From contig JALLLT010000003.1 of the NCBI GenBank assembly GCA_025266875.1, positions 992,001-1,056,000 of the forward strand: 64,000 nt of DNA, read 5' to 3'. This stretch comes from Fennellomyces sp. T-0311. Lineage: Eukaryota > Mucoromycota > Mucoromycetes > Mucorales > Lichtheimiaceae. Positions 45,275-57,595 of the stretch are shown here, in pieces. The position numbers were made by a program, and so were the translations under genes. Numbering within the stretch: the stretch's first letter is position 1; each line of letters starts with the position of its first letter. The notes beneath the pieces were generated by a model, which worked only from the letters and a program-made list of their open reading frames with translations, was not told where the DNA came from and did not search any database.

Positions 45275-48200
45275 CTAGATTTGCTGCTTGACAACGACCG
45301 AGTTCCTTGGGGCATTATTTGCTGCGGTTGCCCCTGCGGGAGCTGCCGGACCCAAAGAATTCCACAAACGTGCATACATGCTCGAACGCTTGTTATTTGG
45401 CGCACTGCCTAAGGAAGTAGCGGATGTGACAGACGATGCATAGCTTTCTGCGGAGTCCCGACGGCTAGGGTCAGTAATGGATGTGGGAGAGGTGACTCTG
45501 CTAGCCAGCATGGAAAGTGATGCCGTTGAAGTGCGCTTCATGTGAACGGACGACCGCTGCATGGACGCTCGTGGTGATAAAGGCATGGTAGCGGCTTCAT
45601 ATTCGGCAAGCTTGACCTTGGCCTCGGCCAGGAGTTTTTCCAGTTCACGACATCGCAAATCGCTTTCAATGTACTTTGTCTGGAACTCGTTGTGATTCAA
45701 TTGGAGGGTATGGCGGCGTGTAATAGGTTCCCTTTTGTCTTCGAAAAGAATGCGGTGTGCGGCGAATACTTCTTCGGAAAATGTTCCGCGCGGCATAAAG
45801 TATTCTTGCTTTTCTTTTTCCAGTGTTTGTGTTCGCTTCTCCAGTTTCTCCATGTCTTTAGTCATTGCCATCTTTTCAAACTGAAGCTCCGCTGCCGTCC
45901 GCTTAGCGACCATGTTCTTTTCTTCTAGCTCCTCGTTCTCCCTGGCCAAGTCCTCGTGCTCCTGCAGAATTTGCTCCTTCTCGACCTGCATTGCCTCGAT
46001 GGTTGCTTGCAACTCGACAACTTGCCGTGATAACTCGGCTTGTTCGTCATGCGATGCTGTTAACTGCCTTTCCATTTCTGCATACTTGTGGCAGAGTTGC
46101 TCGTACTTTTGTCCCATTTCGAAGCTTGCCAACTTGACGGAAACAAGTTCTGAAGTTACGTGGTGCAGTGCTTCGCTGTCTTTGCTACTGCTAGGCAAAT
46201 CATCCACTGCTGTCGCAACCGTATCGTTCTCGCTGTCATTTTGGCTGCTGCCTTGGCTATGGCGGTACGTTATCACCGAGGAACGCGTCGAGCTTTTGTT
46301 TTCCGTGGCGCTGTTATCATCACTGTTGCTGGCAAGTGCACCTGCAATCAATGCTCCAAAATCGCCACTCAAGCGGAGAGAGTCAACGAATGACTTGAAT
46401 TCAACATCCTTCTCGAGTTGCTCTAATCGAGTTTCTTGGCGCGGTGAAGCTGCAGCTGGAGGTGGCAAACTGCTTGGTGTGGTGGCGGCAGTTGCATTAG
46501 CCAACTTGTTCTTATACTTCTTCAATCGCTTCTCCAAGGTGGCGTTGCGTTTGGATAACTTGTTGCGCTCGGTTTCATAATCCAACTCGCGCATCTTCAT
46601 GGCAGTGACATTCTCATTCAATTGGGAATGTTCCTTCTGCAGCTGGGAAAGGGCACTGACAAGATCTTCAATTTGCTGGTGCAGGGAGGACACCGCACGA
46701 TGATCTGCTGTGGCACTTGTCGGTGAAAGCGGGGAAGTTGGTGGTGATACAGCAGCATCATTGTTAAGAGTTGCAGCACTGCCCCATGAAAACCACGATT
46801 CACGTTTGGACCGTCTGGACTTATTGTTGAAGCGAATCGCAAGCAGTTGTTGAGCACGATCTTTCTCTTGTTGGACTTCTTTTTGATAAGTTTCAGCAAT
46901 GCTGTCCATCTTGGCGGTAGTAATAATCGGAGTCAAATCCAATACGGCGGCAACAAGATCGCCGTCGTCTTCATAGAGTGTGCCGCTTGTCAAATACGTC
47001 ATAAGCTGCTCGAATTGGCAGATATTCAGGAGCCGGTCCTGGTGCTTTTGCATTACTGCTATCGCCACGCGCATCATGGTCGGAATGGCGCCCTGAGCAA
47101 ACACGAGGTCGTACATACGTAAGGCAACACTGGATGGTAACGAGGAAGCGAACAGCGTCAGGAACCATTGCGACGCATACATCGGCGGATGGATAGCATT
47201 GTCCGCAAGGTGTTGGAACAGCTGTGGGCATTGCTGCGATAGCAATGTTTGGAATTGATGCAGTCGAAGATGGAGGCCTTCCATATTAAGCATAAACAGG
47301 GCGCGCATTTCGTGAGCTTCCATCAATCTATTTCATTTAGGGAGTTTTTTTTTAGCTGGGTTAAGGGATGCGGGCGGCAATATGGGGATTTTACCTCACG
47401 AAGGTACAGAAAGCTTGTTGCTCTCCCATCTAATAAGAAGCAAAATTAGTTTAGAACTTTATCGTCATGGGAACCGGTAGTCAGGGACAACGTACCACCA
47501 TGAGCAACGGTCGTGCAAGCATAGCAAGGCCTTGACAGTAGCCAACGTGAGCGTCGTAAATACTGTATGCTTTTAGCAGGCGACCAGTTGCTTCGCGATT
47601 GCTATCGGTCATTCGGGCGACATCCCGATCAATCACACGTTCGTAGGAGGATGAGCCCATATCCCCTTGTACGAGTCTGTCATACATGGACACCAAATGA
47701 GTATCAGACGATTGGGCCATTGCTTGCCAAAGTACGCTACGCCACGATGCAGCGATCCCTTGCTGGCGCAAACGGCTGATCAACAGTCGAGCGATGCGAG
47801 GAGCCACAGCGGTGTAGTTCTCGGCAAGGCACTTCCAGAATGAATCGTCGTCGTTGGTACTGTCGTTATCGCTCGTCAGACGTGCAGTTTCGGCTGATAG
47901 TGCGCTGCAATCTATGCATGCCGATTTGGGATCTGCGGCTAGCAAACTTTGTTGTCGTTCGAGGTGTGTCAGCAGATCAAGATCGGCATCCTGTATATAT
48001 TATGTATGTTACTCGCTGGGCAATTTTGAAGGCAGAATAAATTTTTACCTCTTGCGGCAACTCCTCGTTGTCGAGTTCCAGCCGGTCGAGCAGGGTGCAT
48101 GAGAGTGTGGGGTCATCTTGGTGTGGCTGATGGGCGATCTGGGCATACAGGCGCAGCTTTTCGGTGGAGGCGGGGATACGACGGCGTTCGGCCAAGGTCA

Positions 48201-48459
48201 TCGAGGCCGACTTTGTGGGGACTATGGGCATGTCAGGCGCCAATCTCGTGTCAGCTGATTTTGACGGGACAGGATGATTCGCACCAAGATGACTGAGATT
48301 GGCGGCCTGAAGTATTTCGTCGAGCGACACGGGTCGGTTAGCATCTTGCAACTGCTGCAATCTCGCCACAACTTCGGGCGAAAGCTTCATTGCAAGGTCG
48401 TTGTTGGCGTCTAGTGCTGGTTCAGGCATGGCGGCGGCGGTGTCCAGAGCAAGAGACAT
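45275..48459 (-). CDS. TBC-domain Rab GTPase-activating protein with coiled coils (Gyp5/EVI5 type)
   Basis: Predicted 997 aa, coding order 48459-48049, 47990-47496, 47429-47395 and 47327-45275. A disordered N-terminal 200 residues is followed by a TBC domain at about 210-430. It carries W-R-S-V-L-W (220), the arginine-finger motif I-D-R-D-V-A-R (257-263, R263) and the glutamine-finger motif Y-C-Q-G (288-291), so the catalytic residues for GTP hydrolysis on Rab proteins are present. Two long coiled coils follow (about 525-595 and 695-820), then a Ser-rich tail. This order is that of Gyp5/Gyl1 and EVI5, which act on Rabs in ER-Golgi or polarised secretion. The third exon is only 35 nt and supplies M-G-E-Q-Q-A-F-C-T-F-V within the TBC fold. 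Confidence 0.92.
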
Positions 48460-49035
48460 TATGGGGAGGATTCCTGTATTAGATGGCTGGATATATACAC
48501 ACGGTTGAAAGAGAGGGGAAAGTGGGAGGGGGAGGAAAAGGTTATTAGGGTTATTATTATTGATTATGGTCGTCCTAGGAAAATGAAAGCATCAGTTCAC
48601 GTTTTCGTGCGACGCTGGTGTCACCTACCTTGGAGGGAGTAAAATAAAGAAAAATGTTGGAGAGAAAGCAACAAGGCATGCATGTTATATAAGAAGCGTC
48701 TCTTTTCTTTCTGCGCCCCTTTACGGATCAGGGGACGGTATGCGACAAGCGAGCCAGATCCCGGCCGTCCGCTTCTCTTTTGCTCGTCAGCGTTTTGCTC
48801 AGTTGCAGGTCTGAGTGAAAACTTTTTTTGTCTTTAAGGAGTCGCCTATGGGTCAAGCTGGTGCTTCCTTTTTGCCTGCCAGATTAAAAAGTGTATAGTC
48901 ATGATTATTGCAAATGAACGGGGATTACTACTACGGTGTGCCGAATGAATGGATGCGTATCTACAAGGGGAGCGTTTATATACAGGTGTCAACCACACAA
49001 TGCAATGAGCATGGACCAGCCCACACTGTGTATAG
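48460..49035. promoter_or_regulatory. Promoter region of the Rab-GAP gene
   Basis: About 575 bp between the Rab-GAP start and the stop of the velvet gene, both minus strand. It contains TATA-like sequence around 48488-48500 (GGATATATAC) and 48683-48690 (TTATATAA), and T/C tracts on the coding strand. The plus-strand frames at 48908-49223 are antisense to the velvet gene end and rejected. Confidence 0.45.
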
Positions 49036-50339
49036 CTACCGCCGCTGGGCCCGCCATGGAGGGTTATCTTCGTCATCGGACGCCAGCACCGACGAGATGT
49101 GAATTTTCGTGTATGGAGTCGCAGGAGCCGTGGTTGCCGTGGACGAGGATGCTGTGGCAACCGTTGCTTCCCTACTCCGGAGTTGGGTCGTTGTCTCCTT
49201 TAGCTCCGTTCGACTGCTGCTAGCGCCTCCTGAGTCTCCTTCGTTGCCGCTCGCCTTTGGTGTCCCTGAGGATACGAATGCTGCAATTGCCGTGATGCTC
49301 TTCCGGTGGTGAGTGTGAGGCTGCTGCTGCTGCTGTGGCATGGCATTGTTGTCGTCGTCGTCGTCATCGTCAGCCTGCGCGCTAAACACGCCCTCGGATG
49401 TCCGCTTGGTTCTGGGGCCCTTGCGGACCGATATCTTGATTCCTTGTCGCGAGAAGCATTGCGATAGCGGCGTGGTGCCTTAATAATTTGATTGAGCCAT
49501 GCGGTTCGTGTGTCACCCCATATATGTACCTGTCATGCCAGGGAAATTTTTGGCTGAATACACCTGGAACGGATCTGAGTAGACTTCGTGGAGTATTTCT
49601 GTACTCATTGTCAGTGGGTCTCTGGATAAGGTCATATTTAACAAACAACAGCTTGCTTTTCTATCTCGCTCCTGCGCGTTTAACGGCTGCTTCATTTACC
49701 CTGCGGACAAGTCAATGAACCGGAATCGGAGACAGAATGCACCTTCTGTTCGAACGGATAGATCCGAGAAAATGAAAAAGATCCCCAACCGGTCGTCAAG
49801 ATCGTTGAGCTGATGCGCATTCGAAACCAGTGTGCCCAAAAAGTTGCGTACGGGCTTCGGGTCCTGAAAGGTCATGACGGCGGCGTGGCTGTTGGGGTAG
49901 GCTGGGTTGATCGAGGCAGGGTTGTAGACGACGTTACGGTTTTGCTTTCGATCTGCTGAAAAGAGATCGCACTGCACAATCAGGTGTGAAACGTTATCGG
50001 TCTCGCTGCACCATTGCATTGCCTAGTTAATACTTGATTACAGATCTAAACCAGCGGGAGAGCAACCCACCTGACAATGGCCAGCACGCCATCGGGTCGG
50101 GCAATGTACAGCTGCAAGATAGGCGGTGGATTGATGGGCCTTTTGTCCTTTTCACCGAACCCGCAGCACCGCGCCCTGGTGGGATTCTGCACAACAACTA
50201 CAGGGGGAGGAGGGCGTGGATGAGTGGCAACGACAATACACAATCAACTTTTTCGCCTCGTGCGCATACCCAGTCGATACTGAATACTCTGCTTGCTGGG
50301 GCGGCCCAGGCCAAGTGGCGGGGGCACGATTGGGTTCAT
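49036..50339 (-). CDS. Velvet-domain regulator
   Basis: Predicted 345 aa from five exons, coding order 50339-50270, 50197-50071, 50005-49700, 49621-49530 and 49478-49036. The velvet domain runs from about residue 18 to 215. It starts Y-R-L-V-V-V-Q-N-P-x-R-A-R-C-C-G-F-G-E-K and continues with R-P-I-N-P-P-P-I-L-Q-L, C-D-L-F, F-F-I-F-S-D-L-S-V-R and F-R-F-I-D-L, closing with V-Y-S-A-K-N-F-P-G-M-T and P-L-S-Q-C-F-S-R-Q-G. Velvet proteins bind DNA and each other to coordinate development, sporulation and secondary metabolism in response to light. The tail holds a poly-D/poly-Q stretch and Ser/Thr-rich sequence. The domain is uninterrupted and the protein small, closer to VosA-like than VeA-like members; the exact subtype is unclear. 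The acceptor of exon 3 was set at 50006-50007, since the upstream AG loses the frame. Confidence 0.9.
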
Positions 50340-51970
50340 ACTGCGTAGTCAACAAAACACTCTTCAAACGGGAAGACAGAACTGGCGTCCAGTGTCAAAG
50401 ATTAGGTGGAACTGGAATCAGGCGAGTGGCGAATGTGCGTTTCCCTGGCTAAATGAGATGGTAGTTACGTCCCAAAAGAGCTGTAGAACCGAAGGGAGGA
50501 AAGAAACATAAATAAGACTTTAAGAAGAAATGTACAAAAAAGTTCTGTGTGGTCCGAGTTGGTTTTAAGTATTGTATTGCGATCAGCACCAGCTAAAACG
50601 CACTCAGGGTACCAGTTTTTCGGGCCAGCTCTTTATGTACTCCGCAAGAAGAAAAATAAAAGCTTCCATGGCGTGTTCACCTGTACACATAAGCGTGCAC
50701 CTCCTTCTCCGCACATACGCCCAGCTCCGTATCTCACAAACCCCATCTGCACAGGCGGAGAACACTGATCTTCTCGGTTACCAATACCATGATTTCAGTT
50801 TCATGTGCCTGCCATACGAAGAGACTTGCGTGCCTCCCTTGGACAATCGCCTGGTACTGCCTGGATACACCTTCAGTGTACTCCTGCAGCAATCTCGCTC
50901 TACTCTAGTTAGTCGGAGATGGTGTCAAGGCACCTGCCTTTATCGAGCTATCGATCGAATCGTCGAGAAATGATTTACCAGTCTAAAAGCTGCAGCGGAG
51001 ATACCAGAAGTACCGAGGACGATTACCCAAAACTAATATACAACGTTCAATTTGGTTTAGCGCTTATCATTTGGCCTTGGCGAATAGTAATGTGGATTGC
51101 CGGCGCTTTCCATAGGATTCCAGAAGGCATATTTTAACCCAATGAAGTCATATTTGTGCCACGTTCTGTTTATAAACTATATAATGGCTACCCGCAAGCT
51201 CGTGTTGTGGCATTAGCGAATTACTTGTTTATTTACTGTACCGCTGATCACCGTCAGAAACCTCATAATACTAGAATATGTGACATTCTTCTCATATGTC
51301 TTTATAAAGGCAGGGCCTTAGTACATCTTGCTAAATTTGGCTTTTTCCACTTGTTCTGGGCGCGTCATTCTGTCCCTTGTAAAGGGCTGCAAGGAACATC
51401 CTTTACCCGCAGTTTTCCATTCTTTACCCGTCGTTTAGTGTCTTGTTCGCGCAAATAGGTCAATGGTAAAGCGTCAGGTGCTGAGTTGTTCAACAGAAAC
51501 TTCATTTGTTTCAGTGTGGACAAATTAACAGCGAAATATGAACGGATTGTTCTTGCTTGGGCGCGTTTTGATTCATGTGCCTCCCCCAAAATTCCTGTTC
51601 GTTTCCGTGTAATCGGGTGTGATATGAAATTTTGGTAAAAAGGCTGGTTTCGGTAACGAACCCACTCTGATCTCGTTTCCGTTCCAGAAGAAATCTTTAA
51701 CACAGAGAGTGAGATCTCAGAGTTTTATGTGAGCATATATAGAATAAGCCTTGCCGTTTTAAAAGTTTCAATTGTGATTTCCTTTGACATCAGTAATTAA
51801 ATACCTGTCGTCCTGCGGTTAGTCCCTGTTCACGTGTGTCATGCAATCTTTGACAGGCTGCATTCAAGGCGTCATCCTGTTACGGCACACGCACCCGAGT
51901 AAAGGTATTTAGGATTTTGAGAAGTTTCGGAGTATTCGCCAGGGTGAATTCTTGACAAAGATCCACAAAT

Positions 51971-52035
51971 GGTCAGTTGGTCCAATGGTTACACGATTGA
52001 ATTTTGATTGTCCCACTAACTTCAGGCTACGGTGA
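51971..52035 (+). other. tRNA-Gln-like relic (A-box half only)
   Basis: The stretch starting GGTCAGTTGGTCCAATGGTT matches the D-arm/A-box region of eukaryotic tRNAs (T-G-G-T-C-C-A-A-T-G-G). A TTTTGAT that could be an anticodon loop reading TTG (Gln) follows about 20 nt later. The anticodon stem does not pair well, and no T-arm (GGTTCGA-type B box) follows. It is therefore a degenerate tRNA or the head of a tRNA-derived retroelement, not a functional gene. Confidence 0.35.
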
Positions 52036-55000
52036 CACATGCTTAGCTCTAGAAGCCGTTGGTGTCTTCTTTTTTTTACTATTTAAGTTTTAGATGTCCA
52101 AAGTTCAAAGGAAGGCCAAAAAGCTATTATCTAAATATTTGTGTTAAATCTCCTAGATAAACCATTTTAGGCTTCAGAATCATGCACGGTGTTGATTTGA
52201 ATCTATAGTAACATATCAGAAGTTTGGGGACCCAGGTGATTTAATCCGAATCAGACCATTCGGCTTCCGCGCGAAAGCCAGGGAAGTGACCTTCCGAAAC
52301 CAACTCTTATATACTTCCGATACACCTTGTTATGTGGCTATCGTAGTTACCATATGAGAAAGCATCCAGTTGCGATTAAAGACACTCCTATCAACTTTCC
52401 TTGAGTATACCTTCGCAGCCTTGATGGGTGTCGCTAAGAATGGCTGATATCAAGAGCCTGGGAATGTCTTGATCGTAATTGCGTATGCAGTCAGGAAATG
52501 AGACCAACGTTAAGATAAAAGGAATGCAGTGAGCCATATAATCTGTTTACTCCTATAGGCTATCGTAAACAATCATCGTACGTACCAATGCGATGCCTTT
52601 GACGCAGGCAGCCCAATTCTAACAACTGAGCTCTTTCAGCATATCAAGCCATAATCTTCAAAAAAACATAAAAATAGTAACTGTCATCTCTTTTCATGTA
52701 AAACTCCACTGCTATTCTTAGTTTTCTCTTCATTGCTTCTTTTCAGACACGATAAAAACGTTACATACATGAAAAATGATGCGTAGTCGAGTATAAACAG
52801 TTCCCAAAAAGAATTAACTAGTAATATATGCATCAGCAACACGAATGCATGGTTGCCGACTATTACCATTTCAAGAGGTACGTACATGCATATTGCGACT
52901 ATGCGCTGTTCTAGTCGATATGACAGATATGTACTATGCGCATCTCACAATCTTCAGATCCCTAATCTTTTCCTGGGTCACTTCTATATTTTGATTATGT
53001 TATTGTTCTTTTAACACACCTGCATTTTTGCCAAATGGAAGATGGATACTTTTAATTTTAGGTTGCAGATCTTCCCCTTGTCACAGTTATATTCCTGGAA
53101 AAAATATATACATGTGAGCTACACATTTTTTTAATAAAAAATGTATTGACGTGGAATACATATAGGCAGCGATTTATAGGAATAAATTTAAAGCATCCTA
53201 AGACGAAGATTCACCTAAATCAGCAGATACGTGGGAATCAAGTCCAGCTTGTTTCATGCCATATATGGGGCATATCGGCAGGATAATGAAATGAATACAG
53301 CCTTCAGCTTGTGTAGTACTATATTGTTAAAAACCATACGCATATTGAACTAACAAGAGAAAGGTGTGCGAATAAGTATGCAATACATAGTTTATTGCAG
53401 CATCTTTTTGTAGCTGAGGCGATTTACAGTCATACGTACGGATCAATTGCTATCAGAATTATTTTAGTACTGGCAGGGTATGATCATCATTATATATTTG
53501 TTATTTGTTTTATCGTTTCTCCATCGGACTAATAAGGTTTCCAAATCATCCGTGTTAAGCGAGCCGAGTCTGTATAGTAAGTTTGTCTGCAAAACTATAT
53601 ATCTACAAATGTACAGAAAGCTCTGATAGGGTCATTGACTTGCTTATTACTGAGAAATACTACTATTGATTGAGACGTTCGGAAATATATACATTATTTC
53701 ATACATATGAGCGAACGCGATACTATTGCTACATATACTCTGTAGCAACATGTAGACTTGTATACAAACTTTGCAACGCTTATACTCCCAATTCTGCTGT
53801 GTATCCTCAATCCAAAATTGAGGGCACTTTTTCCAAATACAACTTACCTTAAATGTGTGCTCTATAGTACTCAGTCACTTTTTACGTTAGATTCGCTTTG
53901 TAATGATCATTTTACAGCAACACTTTCGACTATCTCCCTGACACATAGCATCGTTCTTCGATTCTATGAGGGTGTTAATCACAATTCTAAGCTTTTTTTT
54001 TCACTGTGATACCTTGACAAGCGACTGTTTTCTGTGATAAATCATTGAATACTTACTAACCACTATTGAAAGCAAGTGACACTACTTTATAAAATCGAAT
54101 TGGCCTGACTTCATTAACTTAACTCGGTAATCCAGACACCAGCAATATGGCCAAAGATCTCAATGGTCCGGAACTTCTCAGCCCTTCGAAATGCAAACCG
54201 GCGCCCAGCGGTGGTATACTGTAGATTGTTCCAGACTTCCAAAGAACAAGGGATGTTTCTAAATTTCTAAATCCGTTTTCTTTCGCTAAACCGTGTAACG
54301 CAATAAGAATTTGTAAGTAACTTTTTTAAAAACGCTATTGTATGTGAACGTTATCGCCTGGACTTTAAAATAAAGAGTAAGACGAGGATCCGATTCTTGT
54401 TTGGCTTGAGGTTTTTCTCATAGTGGCAAGTATATATTGAGCGTACGGTCATAATTAACTGCAACTTTAGATATCGCGCACAGTAGGCTATGGAAAAAGT
54501 TTATTTAGGTATCATATGATCGATTTTGACCCAGGCATCTCTGGGGGTTCGATGTCGTGGTACGTACTTTTCCTCATTTGTCGGATAATCTGTACAACAG
54601 AACTGGGTTGGCTTCAACAAATGTATATTTGTTTGTCAATTCCGGATCGATACGCCCCAACCCTTTTATATCCTGTTTACGTAAAGCTATTTCTGGCGTA
54701 GATACGTAGTTTATGTACAGTTTCGAAACATAAATTTACTTGCATCGATAGCAGGAATTAATATCACTTACATATATCTCGTATTTACGCTCCGTAATAT
54801 CTTTTAAGCCTATGTTACAGCTATTGGGAACGGAGATTACCTATATGTATGGTTGACTATTATATGTACAAGCTGAAGTATTAGTGACTATCAGTCGTTT
54901 CCAGTCGATAGATGAATGGCGTGGATGGAAAAACGTTCCTGTTGGAGAATCTACACCTTCTGGAGGTGACGATGATCGACTTATTTAGCACTTGGTCAAA

Positions 55001-55868
55001 CCACCGCGCACCATTTCTGCTATCCATATTTTATCGATGAATGCGCTCTCGACGAGGCTCCTCGAGAAGCAACACAAGAAATGGGCTTTCCAATCGGCAA
55101 AGCTGTTGAGGATCTCACTCTCAAGGGCGCCTCAAGATTGCTCCCACTACCGGTAATGTCAAACAGCTGATTACGTGTTAAAAGTGTATACATGTAGTGG
55201 ATTGTATTGCGTTATTGATTGTCAATCCTATAGTGTTACATGGATATGTATTTTTTCAACCGATGAAGCGAAAAATATTGTGCCGCAAAGCACCAACAGG
55301 CATAATTCTTACAATACCTATAAATGGAGCACATCGAAACCTTTAACACGAAAACAGCGGAGAAGCACAGGGGAAGGTGTATTATATGGCAGTTCTCCCT
55401 AACTCTTTCCTGAATATATAGCTGATATGTGCACATGTATTGATATCGTACCAGAAATTACACATTATGTAAAATTTTCAGACTTGTCTCTTAGTTTGTA
55501 CTTCACTATTATCAATACTGTCGAAGCACCGTTCAACAAATGGTTATATGCGACGGAAAATGTTTCCCAGGAGACCTGAGAGTGATTTCCAGCAATATTT
55601 CATTGGCTCCCTCTAGCTGTGCGTAGAGGTCTGCCAGGTACATATGGTCAGATTGTGTTTAAAATCAATAATGTAACTGTTACCTAGCAGGAACAAGATT
55701 AGCTCTGTCCGTGATGATCATGAAAACGCCATCTAAAAACCACTCGGAAACGAGAATACGGAACGCGCAGTCTTCAGCCGAAAAGGTGATTCGTATAATC
55801 TTCAAGTTTACTCGAAGGTAAAACTTGCCTGCAGTGAACTTTGCCATTACGACGATAGTGAAGAATAA

Positions 55869-56261
55869 TTAAACGAGATACGCGAATGCTTTTGCAGACT
55901 CCAGAAAGGATGCAAGATGCTTCAGCAATAGTACCCTGAACCAGTGCAAGAATTCAAAATAGTTGTCTATATTGAAATTGGTGATGTCCATCCGATCGAC
56001 TATATACTGAATTGCCTTCCGCATTAAGATGTCGGTCTCACCCGTGGTAAATGGAACACACTTGGCCAGCACTACTCCGAGTTCTACACCGGATCGACAA
56101 CCTGGTCCACCCGAATGCGGACAACGAACAAAGTAGCAAATCAAGCACCGGACGGTCCATCCAAAATTCGACAGATTCCCCCTAAGGAAACCACACATGA
56201 CATGTTTGGTTTTGTAAGGGTCTACTTGCAATATGGCAGTGCCACCCCCGCTATCTACCAT
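55869..56261 (-). CDS. Orphan open frame, 130 aa, doubtful
   Basis: The longest open frame in the gene-poor region, starting at an ATG and ending at 55869. It contains C-x-x-G-x-x-x-G and H-S-G-G-P-G-C-R-S-G-V-E, several cysteines, and a leucine/phenylalanine-rich C-terminal half. It matches nothing I know. Base composition is slightly richer in GC than its surroundings, which is the only argument for coding. It may be a fragment of a mobile element or a chance frame. Confidence 0.2.
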   Translation of the reverse strand: MVDSGGGTAILQVDPYKTKHVMCGFLRGNLSNFGWTVRCLICYFVRCPHSGGPGCRSGVELGVVLAKCVPFTTGETDILMRKAIQYIVDRMDITNFNIDNYFEFLHWFRVLLLKHLASFLESAKAFAYLV

Positions 56262-57233
56262 CTTGGGCTACACTGACCTGCCTTTTCTTTTTCTTTCACC
56301 AATATGGGGTTTTTTCAAGCATGGATTTTCTCATCCTTTTGTACTAATTTAACAACACCTTCGAACCGCAAGGGAGAGACCTAATACCTTTAGGAGCAGG
56401 TCTATTACCTCTCAAAATAAATTATAACTTTTGAACTATATTGAAATTGGTGAGTACAGATTATTAAAAGACGGAAACGAAAACGAAACCACAGCAAAAG
56501 CGACTGGATTGGAGTAAAACAATGTAGTACAAAACCAATATTTAGTAATCAAGGTAACGTGTAAAGACCTTTAGTATAGGTGTCGGCGACCAAAGCCAAC
56601 AAACAGGTTATGTTTTCTTTGCCGTTACACTAGGGTTTAAGTAGCATCATAACATGCCTTATTGGTTTTTGGGATTTGTACATGCAGCTTCATGTATTAC
56701 TCGCTCTAAATTTAGAACTTTTCTAAGGTGGAAATGTGTGATCAGTACAGATCAATACCAAGATGCTTCATGCTACAACGGTAAAAAAAAACAATAAGGT
56801 CGACCGGATGACTCCGATGAATGACCTTCAGCACTTATGCCCCGTCGTGCTACGATTTGACGTCCAATGAGAATAAAGCACTGCTATTTACACTGAGTAT
56901 CTTAGCCCGAATTTTACAATAAATATATCGTCTAAACACAGCGCAGAGTGCTTCAAAGAATGTGGGAGTCATTATTTTAATGCACTTAATAAGCTCTATC
57001 TAGCAGCAGTTGCCAAATGGTTTTATAGGTGGCGTGTTAGGGAAACAAACGATGCTGTCACCCAAAAAATGCCAAGGCCAGTGTGACCTCCGACGTTACT
57101 ACCCGGCAACCGGCCCGAATGGCCGCTTAGTTTATCCTTTGTTACCAGGAAAAAATTCTGCGTGGAGTTCCCTGATATAAAACGCCTTTTCTTTTTCCTT
57201 TACCTGGGTATCCGTGCTGAATAAAAACAAAGA

Positions 57234-57595
57234 ATGTCGACACCGCAATACTCGTACCCTCCACCACCACAAGATGCGCATTACCCCCCTCCTCCAGGCC
57301 AAGGTGGCTACTATCCCCCTCAGCAACCTCAACAATACTATCAGCCCAAGTAAGACATACCTTACCTGAATTGGGAAATAGTCTAACCAGTGCTAATAGC
57401 CCTCCACCACAAACTGTTATTGTCCAGCAACCAGGCCACCAGAATGATCCGGCCGAGGATTGTTGCTGTGCATGGTATGTTCACGACAATTGTGTTCATC
57501 TTCTTTGTGCTAACATCATCGTCTTCGGTAGTATACAGACCATTATGTGCTGCTTCATCTGGCAGGCATGTTGCTCTATGATGTCGGATGGTTAA
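57234..57595 (+). CDS. Small Pro/Gln/Tyr-rich protein with cysteine-rich tail (CYSTM-like)
   Basis: Predicted 84 aa from exons 57234-57349, 57400-57474 and 57532-57595. The N-terminal half is a repetitive P/Q/G/Y-rich stretch (Y-P-P-P-P-Q and G-G-Y-Y-P-P-Q-Q-P). It ends in a short cysteine-rich hydrophobic module (D-C-C-C-A-C-x5-C-C-F-x3-A-C-C). This is the architecture of CYSTM proteins, small stress-linked proteins anchored at the plasma membrane through their cysteine-rich tail. A TATA box (TGATATAAAAC, 57173-57183) sits about 55 bp upstream of the ATG. The last intron (57475-57531) is 57 nt and contains no in-frame stop, so retention would insert 19 residues and leave a longer hydrophobic segment. 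Both forms are plausible. Confidence 0.7.

Larger units (their letters stand above)
50340..57233. other. Long gene-poor region
   Basis: About 6.9 kb with no gene I can support, strongly AT-rich from 52 to 56 kb. Chance-quality frames: 50572-50973 (plus), 51365-51703 (minus). Slightly better: 54995-55172 (plus, containing F-I-D-E-C-A-L-D-E-A-P-R-E) and 55869-56261 (minus, 130 aa, listed separately). A tRNA-like relic lies at 51971-52035. TATA-like TGATATAAAAC at 57173-57183 belongs to the next gene. Confidence 0.45.

Noticed and set aside
45912..46580. Plus-strand open frame of 222 aa
   Set aside because: Antisense to the coiled-coil part of the Rab-GAP gene. Its Ser/Leu-rich composition is the reverse image of K/E/L-rich heptads.
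50572..50973. 133-aa plus-strand open frame
   Set aside because: Lies in the upstream region of the velvet gene, has no motif, and its composition is consistent with chance.
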